A stretch of DNA of 64,000 bases from Azospirillum picis. GTDB taxonomy: Bacteria > Pseudomonadota > Alphaproteobacteria > Azospirillales > Azospirillaceae. The stretch covers positions 122,554 to 186,553 of the forward strand of contig NZ_JAGINO010000012.1 of NCBI RefSeq assembly GCF_017876115.1, given 5' to 3'. Shown here piece after piece: positions 37,677 through 44,958 of this stretch; the first letter of the stretch is position 1, and each line of letters opens with the position of its first letter. The notes beneath the pieces are model-generated. The model did not search any database, was not told the DNA's origin, and saw nothing but the letters and a program-made list of their open reading frames with translations. The position numbers were made by a program, and so were the translations under genes.

Positions 37677-39326
37677 CTATCGCCGGACCCGGCGCAGGGT
37701 GACCTCGAACAGGGCTCCGCGGTCCGAGGGCAGCAGGGCGATGCTGCCGCCATGGGCCTCGACCAGCCCCCGCGCGATGGTGAGGCCGAGGCCGGTGCCG
37801 CTGCGGTCGCGCGCGGTGGTGAAGAAAGGGACGAAGACGAGATCGGCATTCGCCGGCGAGATGCCCGGCCCGTCGTCCGCAACTTGCAGGATCGCGCGCT
37901 CGCCCTCGGCCTTCAGGGTGACGGTCACCCGGGCGGCCGCGCCGGCATGGTTCCGCGCGTTCTCGATCAGGTTCGCCAGGACGCTTTCCAAAGCCTCCCG
38001 CTCCATGGCGACCGGCAGCGACGCCGGCAGCGACGCGTCCGCGCCATGGCGGTCGGCCAGGCGGGCGGCGACCGGCACGGCGTCCGTGGCCGCGTCGTCC
38101 GTCACGGTCATCACGTCGGCACGGGCCAGCTCCAGCAGGCGGCGGACGAGGCGGGACAGGCGCTCGGCCTCGGCGTCCATGTTGGCGAGGAAGCGGTCGC
38201 GGTCCGCGGGGGGCATGCTGTCCAGGTGGTCGCGCAGCAGCTCGACGGTGCCGCGGATGGTGGTCAGCGGCGTCTTGAACTCGTGTGAGACGTGGGCGGC
38301 GAAGTCGCGGATATAGTCGGCGCGCTCCTCCAGCGTCCTCGCCATCCGGGCCAGCGCATCCGACAGTTCGGCGACCTCACGCACCACCGGGCGCGGCAGC
38401 GGGACCATCACGCCCCTTTCGCCGTCGGCGGTGCGCTTGGCCAGAGCGGTGACCGCGCGGAGCGGGCGGGCGATGGCGACCGTCCCCAGCCGCGCCAGGA
38501 CCCCGACCGACAGGAGCAGCAGCAACGCCAGCCCGGCCAAGGGCCAGCGCTTGCCGTAGAGCGTGTCGGCAAGGCTGCGCGGCGTGCGCGACAGCACCAC
38601 CACGCCGACGACGCGCCCGGCGTCGAGCACCGGCTGGGCGGTGAAGACCCGCACCGACCGGCTGCGGTCCGGAACGGTCTGGCTGTCCCGCCCGGCCCCA
38701 TAGCCCATGCGGTCCTGGGCAGTACGGTCCTGGGCGGTGCGCTCCTGACCGGTGCGCTCATGCCCCATGCGCTCGCGCAGGACGCTGGCGGCCTCGCCGG
38801 CCAGGGCGCGGCGGACCTCCTCCTGCCGCGCCAGGGACAGGCCCATCTCCTCGCCGGTGCTGGCGACGACCACGCCCTGGTGATCGGTGACCCTCATGCC
38901 CGCCAGGGTGGTCCTCTGCGCTTCGCGCAGGATGGGGGCGAGCGTCGATCCGGCGATGGCGGCAGCGAACTCCGTCGCCATCGCCGGAACCGGATCGGGG
39001 GCGGGGGGCAGGACCGGATCCTCGGCCAGGTCGAGGCTGGCGAACCGCGGCGTCCAGGGCGGGTCGAAGCCCGGCGGGCGCGTCCAGGCCGGATCGACCG
39101 GCGGGCCGAGCGCCTCCGGCTTTCCGCCGGCCCGCCGCCAGGCGTCGCGGTAGAAGGCGGCGACCACGCCGGCCTGGGCGATCAGCTCCGATTCCGTCTG
39201 GCGGATCAGGGCGCTCTCGTAAAGGCGCAGGATCCACAGGCCGCTGAGCGGCAGCACCAGCGCCGCCACCGTCATCCCCAGCAACACGGCGCCGATCGAC
39301 GGACGCCGTCCGAACGGCGGCCTCAT
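37677..39326 (-). CDS. Sensor histidine kinase (CreC-like)
   Basis: 549 residues: TM1 (~15-35), a periplasmic sensor region (~36-260), TM2 (~262-282), HAMP, HisKA with phosphorylated H348 (HVSHEFKTPLTT), and HATPase (N box NLIENARNHAG, G boxes DDGPGIS and GTGLGLTIARG). The start overlaps the regulator stop (ATGA), so the two are co-translated. A five-residue repeat lies in the periplasmic region. The creD gene is divergent, which supports the CreBC assignment; CreC-type kinases respond to envelope or metabolic state. Confidence 0.87.
   Translation of the reverse strand: MRPPFGRRPSIGAVLLGMTVAALVLPLSGLWILRLYESALIRQTESELIAQAGVVAAFYRDAWRRAGGKPEALGPPVDPAWTRPPGFDPPWTPRFASLDLAEDPVLPPAPDPVPAMATEFAAAIAGSTLAPILREAQRTTLAGMRVTDHQGVVVASTGEEMGLSLARQEEVRRALAGEAASVLRERMGHERTGQERTAQDRTAQDRMGYGAGRDSQTVPDRSRSVRVFTAQPVLDAGRVVGVVVLSRTPRSLADTLYGKRWPLAGLALLLLLSVGVLARLGTVAIARPLRAVTALAKRTADGERGVMVPLPRPVVREVAELSDALARMARTLEERADYIRDFAAHVSHEFKTPLTTIRGTVELLRDHLDSMPPADRDRFLANMDAEAERLSRLVRRLLELARADVMTVTDDAATDAVPVAARLADRHGADASLPASLPVAMEREALESVLANLIENARNHAGAAARVTVTLKAEGERAILQVADDGPGISPANADLVFVPFFTTARDRSGTGLGLTIARGLVEAHGGSIALLPSDRGALFEVTLRRVRR
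38697..38771 (-). repeat. 15-bp tandem repeat in the histidine-kinase sensor domain
   Basis: Five imperfect 15-bp units encode RMGHE, RTGQE, RTAQD, RTAQD and RMGYG (residues 186-210). The tract is very polar and probably forms a charged linker or helix just outside the membrane. Confidence 0.85.
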
Positions 39327-40006
39327 CGGCAGTCCGACAGCTTGTAGCCCAGCCCATGCACGGTTTCGACCGGGGCGCCGCCCACCGCCTGGAACTTGGC
39401 GCGGACGCGGCGGATATGGCTGTCCACGGTGCGGTCGGCCACATAGCGTTCGGTGGCGTAGGCGCCGTCCATCAGGGCGTCGCGGCTGAACACCTTCCCC
39501 GGCCGGTCGGCAAGGGTGCGCAGGAGGCCGAACTCGGTGGCGGTCAGCACCACCTCCGTCTCGTCCCAGTAGGCGCGCACGCCCTCCGGATCCAGGCGCA
39601 GGCGGTTGTGGCGGAGGACCGGGTCCGGGGCCGCCGGCTCCGGCGGGACCGTCCGGCGCAGCACCGCCTTGATCCGCGCCGTCAGCTCGCGCGGCGAGAA
39701 GGGCTTGGTGACGTAGTCGTCGCCGCCCAGTTCGAGGCCGAGGATCCGGTCGATCTCGTCGTCGCGCGACGACAGGAAGATGATGGGAACCCGGCTGTCC
39801 CGGCGCAGCCGGCGGCAGACCTCGGTGCCGTCCATCTCGGGCATGCCGATGTCCAGCAGGATCAGGTCGGGGGACTCGTTTTGGGCCAGCGCCAGCCCTT
39901 GGACGCCGTCCCCCGCCTCGATCACGGCGAAGCCTTCCCGCGCCAGGGCGAAGCGGACGATGTCGCGGATATGGGGATCGTCGTCGATCAGCAGGATCTT
40001 GGTCAT
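39323..40006 (-). CDS. OmpR-family response regulator (CreB-like)
   Basis: 227 residues: receiver domain with phosphorylated D52 (ILLDIGMPEMDG) and K101, then a winged-helix DNA-binding domain (LTATEFGLLRTLADRPGKVF, VDSHIRRVRAKF). Its stop overlaps the kinase start by 4 bp. It is divergent from creD, and the short gap contains TGCAC repeats with an 11-bp period, like the two-part CreB box. Confidence 0.88.
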   Translation of the reverse strand: MTKILLIDDDPHIRDIVRFALAREGFAVIEAGDGVQGLALAQNESPDLILLDIGMPEMDGTEVCRRLRRDSRVPIIFLSSRDDEIDRILGLELGGDDYVTKPFSPRELTARIKAVLRRTVPPEPAAPDPVLRHNRLRLDPEGVRAYWDETEVVLTATEFGLLRTLADRPGKVFSRDALMDGAYATERYVADRTVDSHIRRVRAKFQAVGGAPVETVHGLGYKLSDCR

Positions 40007-40029
40007 GGCACCGCAACCCTACCCGATAA

Positions 40030-40069
40030 TCTGCACAAGTTCTGCACGGAGATTCCTTCCCGTCTGCAC
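40030..40069. promoter_or_regulatory. Candidate CreB-like binding site: phased TCTGCAC repeats
   Basis: TCTGCAC occurs at 40030-40036, 40041-40047 and 40063-40069, so the repeats start 11 and 22 bp apart. The first pair reads TGCAC-N6-TGCAC, the same layout as the E. coli cre tag TTCAC-N6-TTCAC. It lies between the regulator and creD starts and may control both. Confidence 0.6.
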
Positions 40070-40143
40070 GGCGGCGTCATCGCCACGGCATGCCGGGCCG
40101 CCACGCTGTGGGCCTGTCCGCCATCCCGTCGTGGAGAGTCCGA

Positions 40144-41511
40144 ATGACCGTGCCGCCCGCGCCACCACCCGCCCCTCCCGTCGCCCCGCCCGCTGCCTCC
40201 CCACCCGCAAGCCGGGGCCGCCGGTCCACCAAGCTGCTGCAGGTGGTCCTGCTTCTGGTGGCGACGCTGATCGCCGGCCTGCCGGTTTCCTTGATCATCG
40301 GCGAGCGCACCGAACGGCAGGCCGAAATGCAGGAGGAGCTGATGCGGAGCTGGAGTCCCGAGCAGACCGTGCAGACGCCGCTCCTGGCGGTTCCCTATCT
40401 CGCCGCCGACGGCAAGACCCGCGGCTACCTGAAGATCGCGCCGGCGACGCTGGCCACCCAGGCGACCCTGACGCCCGAGCGCAAGAAGCGTGGCCTGTTC
40501 TCCGCGACCGTCTATACCGCCTCCCTGGAGATGACCGGAACATTCGCCGCCCCGTCCGCGACCAGCCTTGAAAAGCTCGTCGGCCGCGGCGGCTCCATCG
40601 CCTGGGAGGACGGCATCGTCCTGCTTCAGGTGTCGGGCCTCGCCGGCATGACGGCGGAGGACCACATGGTCTGGAACGGCGAGTCCATTCCCTGGCGGGG
40701 CTGCCAGGAGGTGGTCGCCCGCACCGAAGACTGCTGGGGCGCCTCGCTCACCGCCCGTCCGACGATCAGGGCCGCACCCGCCGCGAACGCGGAGATGAAA
40801 TTCCAGGCGACGGTGACGCTGCGCGGCACCGGGGCCTTCCGTCAGCTCCTCGACAGCAGGCAGGCCACGGCGGTCATCCGGGCGCCATGGCCGACGCCGA
40901 GCTTCGTCGGCACCGCGCTGCCGTCGGATCCGACCGTGACCGCCGACGCCTTCGAGGCGCGCTGGAACCTCTCCGACTATTCCAGGCCGCCGCTGCGGTC
41001 CGACGCCACGCTCATGGACTCGCTTGAACCCCAATATCTCGCCACTGCCGGCGTGGAGCTGCTGGAGGCGGTCCCCACCTACCGGATGATCAACCGGGCA
41101 TCGAAATACGCGAGCCTGTTCGTCGTCCTGTCCTTCACGGTCTACGCGCTGTTCGAGCTTCTCGCCGGCGTGCGCATCCACATCGTGCAATATGGGCTGG
41201 TCGGGCTGTCGATGACGCTGTTCGCCCTTCTGCTGGTGTCCTTCGCCGAACCGCTCGGCTATGTCGCCGGCTACTGGATCAGCGCGGCGCTCGTCCTGGT
41301 CCAAGCGACGGCCTACACCTGGGCCGTCACCCGGCGCATCGGGCCGACCCTGGTCTTCGCGACAGCGCTGGCGAGCCTGTTCGGCTTCCTCCACCTGCTC
41401 CTCGGCCTGGAAAACTACTCGCTGCTGGTGGGCACGATCGCGCTGTTCCTGGTCCTGTCGGCCATCATGGCCGTCACCCAGCGCGTGGACTGGCAGGGAG
41501 AGGAAGCGTGA
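40144..41511 (+). CDS. creD: CreD-like inner-membrane protein
   Basis: 455 residues from ATG 40144, preceded by GGAGAG; the first ~35 residues are Pro/Ala-rich and cytoplasmic. One early membrane helix, a large periplasmic domain, then about five C-terminal helices (AIKYASLFVVLSF-type core, LFELLAGVRIHIVQYGLVG, LFVFATALASLFGFLHLLL). CreD proteins are envelope-integrity factors that alter β-lactam and colicin tolerance in other bacteria. Its stop codon overlaps the start of the GH3 gene (GTGA). Confidence 0.9.
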   Translation: MTVPPAPPPAPPVAPPAASPPASRGRRSTKLLQVVLLLVATLIAGLPVSLIIGERTERQAEMQEELMRSWSPEQTVQTPLLAVPYLAADGKTRGYLKIAPATLATQATLTPERKKRGLFSATVYTASLEMTGTFAAPSATSLEKLVGRGGSIAWEDGIVLLQVSGLAGMTAEDHMVWNGESIPWRGCQEVVARTEDCWGASLTARPTIRAAPAANAEMKFQATVTLRGTGAFRQLLDSRQATAVIRAPWPTPSFVGTALPSDPTVTADAFEARWNLSDYSRPPLRSDATLMDSLEPQYLATAGVELLEAVPTYRMINRASKYASLFVVLSFTVYALFELLAGVRIHIVQYGLVGLSMTLFALLLVSFAEPLGYVAGYWISAALVLVQATAYTWAVTRRIGPTLVFATALASLFGFLHLLLGLENYSLLVGTIALFLVLSAIMAVTQRVDWQGEEA

Positions 41512-42932
41512 GAGCCGTCGCATGGTGTGGCCGCGCCCTGCGGGCGAGCGCCTGGTGGGGAGGCGGCCTGCTGCTCGCCCTCGCCGGCGCCAACATCCAC
41601 GATCCCTACATGTTCCCCGCCAAGGGCTGGTCGCTGCCGCTGATCGTGGCGGCCGGATTGTGCGGCCTTCTGGTCCTGCGGCAGGCGGGCCTGGGGCGGG
41701 CAGGCCTGGGGCGGCGGCCGGTGCTGGCGCTGCTCTGGCTGGCGGTACCCCTCTGCACGATGGGCGCGGAGGCCGTGTTCCAGCTCCGCAAGGCGCAGGT
41801 CCTGTCGATGGGGGATCCGCTGGCGGTCGAGCTGGGGCGGCACTTCATCGTCGGCTACCGGCGGGTCGAGGAGGTCGAAACGCTGGCGGCCCGCGGGCTG
41901 ATCGGCGGCGTGTTCGTATCCAGGCACAATCTGTCCGGCCGACAGGGCGACGGAGCCGCCGCGATGCTGCGCGCGGAGATCGCCCATCTGCAGGACATCC
42001 GGCGGCGGGCCGGCCTGCCGCCCCTGCTGGTGGCCGCCGATCAGGAGGGTGGCATCGTGTCCCGGCTGTCGCCCTGGCTTGCCCATCGGCCGGCCCCGTC
42101 GGCTTTGGCCGACCTGCCGCCCGCCGAGCGCCGGGCCGCGGCGCGCGCGCTCGGCCTTGCACACGGGCGGGATCTGGACTCGATCGGCGTGACCGTCAAT
42201 TTCGCGCCGGTCCTCGACCTGCGCCGCGACCGTCCGCCCGATCCGCTGGACTTCCACAGCCTCATCGCGCAGCGGGCCATCTCCGACGATCCGGAGGTGG
42301 TGGCCGAGGTCGCCTCCGCCTACGCCGAGGGGATCGTCGACGCCGGCTTGCGGCCGACCGCCAAGCACTTCCCCGGCCTGGGCCGGGCGGAGCGCGACAC
42401 CCACCATTTCCGCACCGCCATCGGCGAATCGCGCGAGGTGCTGGAAGCGACCGACTGGCACCCCTTCCGCCGCGTGCTGGCTGCCGAGCCGCAGACGCTT
42501 CTGATGCTCGGCCACGCCGTCGTCTCGGCCGTCGATCCCGATCGGCCGGCCTCCCATTCGCGGCGGCTGGTGGACGGGGTGATCCGCCGGGATTGGGGTT
42601 TCGGCGGCCTGATCGTCACCGACGACATGCTGATGACGCCGGTCTATCAGTATGGCCTGTGCCGGGCGGTCGTCGAGGCGCTCAACGCCGGCGTCGACCT
42701 TCTGCTGCTCGCGCTCGACGGCAGCCATTTCTACCGCGCCATGGCCTGTGCGGTGGAGGCGGGCAAACGCGGCGAGCTCGACCAGGGCATGCTGGCGGCA
42801 AGCCGCGAACGCCTGCTGGAGTCCGGGCAGCCTGGCCTGACCAGCCGGAACTCGCAGGAGCGGCCGGACATCCGCGCCGCGCTGGCGGCCGGTGTCGCGG
42901 ATTCCCCGGCGACGCCGCGCGCGATCAGGTGA
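41508..42932 (+). CDS. GH3 β-N-acetylhexosaminidase (NagZ-like) with N-terminal membrane segments
   Basis: 474 residues from GTG 41508. About 100 N-terminal residues contain two or three hydrophobic helices not present in cytoplasmic NagZ. The catalytic domain has LVAADQEGGIVSRL, KHFPGLG, the DTHHF segment and the Asp nucleophile motif VTDDMLM. NagZ releases GlcNAc from peptidoglycan muropeptides. Coupling to creD (4-bp overlap) and the MurQ/NagA/PTS cluster suggest a membrane-anchored, possibly periplasmic recycling enzyme; its topology is inferred. Confidence 0.88.
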   Translation: MRAVAWCGRALRASAWWGGGLLLALAGANIHDPYMFPAKGWSLPLIVAAGLCGLLVLRQAGLGRAGLGRRPVLALLWLAVPLCTMGAEAVFQLRKAQVLSMGDPLAVELGRHFIVGYRRVEEVETLAARGLIGGVFVSRHNLSGRQGDGAAAMLRAEIAHLQDIRRRAGLPPLLVAADQEGGIVSRLSPWLAHRPAPSALADLPPAERRAAARALGLAHGRDLDSIGVTVNFAPVLDLRRDRPPDPLDFHSLIAQRAISDDPEVVAEVASAYAEGIVDAGLRPTAKHFPGLGRAERDTHHFRTAIGESREVLEATDWHPFRRVLAAEPQTLLMLGHAVVSAVDPDRPASHSRRLVDGVIRRDWGFGGLIVTDDMLMTPVYQYGLCRAVVEALNAGVDLLLLALDGSHFYRAMACAVEAGKRGELDQGMLAASRERLLESGQPGLTSRNSQERPDIRAALAAGVADSPATPRAIR

Positions 42933-42964
42933 CGGCATGCGGTGATGCTGCGCGGGGCCGTCCG

Positions 42965-44851
42965 CTACGCGGCGGGCTGCGCCCCGCCGGGCTCCTCCAC
43001 CGCCCGGACCTCCACCCCTTTCACGCCCAGGGCCTCCAGGCGCGACAGGGCGCCGGCCATGTTGGTGGCGATGCCGTCCGCTTCGCTTTCGGCGCCCGCC
43101 CTTGCAGGGACCTCGGCCTCGGGATGGGCGCTCCACAGGCAGAGCAGGATCGGGATCCTGTGGCCGAAATGCAGCCGCAGCCGACGCACCAGCCGCCGGG
43201 CATGGTTGAGCGCCGCCGGGTTCAGCGAGGAGACGGCGATGGCGTCGATCCCCGCGGTGCCCAGGCTGGCGATCGTCCGGCTCGACGCCATTTCGCAGGG
43301 GATGGCATCGGCGTGCACGCCCCGCCCGGCCAGCACGTATGCCAGCAAATGGGCCGCCGCCTCGTCCAGGTTGTTGCGGGCGCCGACGCAGAGGACGCAG
43401 GGCGCCTTCCCGGCAAGGTCCCGGTGTTCGCCGAGCTCGTCCAGCAGCGCCTCCATCCCCTCCGCCACCGCCAGCCGGCCGTCCGGGTTCAGCGACCGCC
43501 GCTGGCGCTCCTGCTCGGCCAGCGACAGGGCGGGCAGAAGCAGGGTGTCGACCATTTCCACCGGCGTGCCCTGCTCAAGCCGCTCCTCCGCAACCTCGGT
43601 CGCCTCGGCGGGGTCGCGGGCGAGCAGCCGCTGATAGACCTTGGCCTCGTCCGGCAGGACCGGCCGGTCGCCGAGCATCACCTCCAGGAAATGGAGCTGC
43701 GGCACGTGACGGCCGAGCACCACCAGACAGACGGTCAGCGGCGTCGACAGCAACAGCCCCACCGGCCCCCACAGGGTGGTCCACACCACAGCGGCGACGA
43801 TGATCGCCAGCGAGGACAGGCCGGTGGCCGAGCCGTAGAGCCATGGCTCGACCACGTTGTTGGAAAACAGCTCCACCGCGATGAACAGCGCGATGCACAG
43901 CAGCGGCAGAGTCCAGCCGGTATCGACGGCGAAGGACAGCAGGATCGGGAACGCCGATGCGATCACCGGCCCGAGGAACGGAATGAAGCGCAGCACCGTC
44001 GCCAGCAATCCCCACAGGAGCGGGTTGGGCACGCCGAGGAGCCAGAGCCCGATGCCGATCGGCAGGCCGTAGGTGACGTTGACCACCACCTGCATCAGCA
44101 GGTAGCGGCTGACCCGCTCGCCTGCGTCGTTCATCGCCTCCGTGGTGCGGCTGAGGTCGCCCGACCCGGCCAGGCGGATCATGCGGTCGCGCAGGTCCTC
44201 GCGCTGCAGAAGCATGAAGATGGCGAAGACCAGCACGAGGCCGGCGGTGGCCACCGGCGTCAGGGCCGGACCCAGCACCTCGCGCACGAGGTCGAACAAG
44301 CCGGTGCTGGACTGGTCGATGCGCACCGGCACCGGCTCGCGGGGGGGCGGTTCGCCCGAGGGTGCGGAGGCCGCGGCAGAGGGCGGCTGGTCGTTGCCGG
44401 TGACGCGCTCCAGCTCCTGCCTCAGGTCGTGGAACGCGTCGGTCGCCTGCTTGATCACGCCGCGGTCACCGGCGGACTGACTGGCCCGGCGCAGCGATTC
44501 CATCTTGGTGTGGATGTTGCGCTGGTAAGTCGGAAGGTTGTCCGCCAGATCGCCGAGCTGGTTGCCGACCACCGCGCCGAAGCCGATGATGGCCATGAAC
44601 AGCAGCACGACGACCGCCAGCACCGACGGTATGCGCCCCAGCCGCCAGCGCTCCAGCCGGCGGACAATGGGACTGAGCACGAAGCTGAGCAGCACCGCCA
44701 GCGCCAGCGGCATCAGGATGTCGGCCGCCAGATACAGCGTGGCGACGATGAGGGTGATGATCAGCAGGATCGTCTGGGTCGGAACTGTCGGGGCGGCCGG
44801 CGCCACCGCGATGGGACGTGCCTGGAGCTGGCGGGCGGTGTCCTCGGCCAT
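42965..44851 (-). CDS. AI-2E-family transporter with additional C-terminal cytoplasmic domain
   Basis: 628 residues. The first ~400 form the AI-2E/TqsA/PerM fold with about eight membrane helices (for example ATVLRFIPFLGPVIASAFP, FSNNVVEPWLYGSATGLS, LWGPVGLLLSTPLTVCLVV). The last ~220 residues are soluble and look like a cobalamin-binding-type Rossmann domain (NNLDEAAAHLLAYVLAGRG, GIDAIAVSSLNPAALN) without the usual DxHxxG. Canonical family members are about 350-370 residues. The substrate could be a signalling molecule, a drug or a small peptide. Confidence 0.83.
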   Translation of the reverse strand: MAEDTARQLQARPIAVAPAAPTVPTQTILLIITLIVATLYLAADILMPLALAVLLSFVLSPIVRRLERWRLGRIPSVLAVVVLLFMAIIGFGAVVGNQLGDLADNLPTYQRNIHTKMESLRRASQSAGDRGVIKQATDAFHDLRQELERVTGNDQPPSAAASAPSGEPPPREPVPVRIDQSSTGLFDLVREVLGPALTPVATAGLVLVFAIFMLLQREDLRDRMIRLAGSGDLSRTTEAMNDAGERVSRYLLMQVVVNVTYGLPIGIGLWLLGVPNPLLWGLLATVLRFIPFLGPVIASAFPILLSFAVDTGWTLPLLCIALFIAVELFSNNVVEPWLYGSATGLSSLAIIVAAVVWTTLWGPVGLLLSTPLTVCLVVLGRHVPQLHFLEVMLGDRPVLPDEAKVYQRLLARDPAEATEVAEERLEQGTPVEMVDTLLLPALSLAEQERQRRSLNPDGRLAVAEGMEALLDELGEHRDLAGKAPCVLCVGARNNLDEAAAHLLAYVLAGRGVHADAIPCEMASSRTIASLGTAGIDAIAVSSLNPAALNHARRLVRRLRLHFGHRIPILLCLWSAHPEAEVPARAGAESEADGIATNMAGALSRLEALGVKGVEVRAVEEPGGAQPAA

Positions 44852-44958
44852 GGTCGGTCGGGCCTTCCTGTATGGAGAATGCCCAACATGAACACCGCCG
44901 TATGCCTCCCGTTCCGCAAGCTCGACCCTGGCCGCACCGTCACCCTTGTTCCTGCCGG

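Noticed and set aside
37618..37689. 9-bp inverted repeat GGTCCGGCG / CGCCGGACC between the metallo-hydrolase and the kinase gene
   Set aside because: The loop is 54 nt and the right arm lies in the kinase coding region; in 70% GC DNA such repeats occur by chance.
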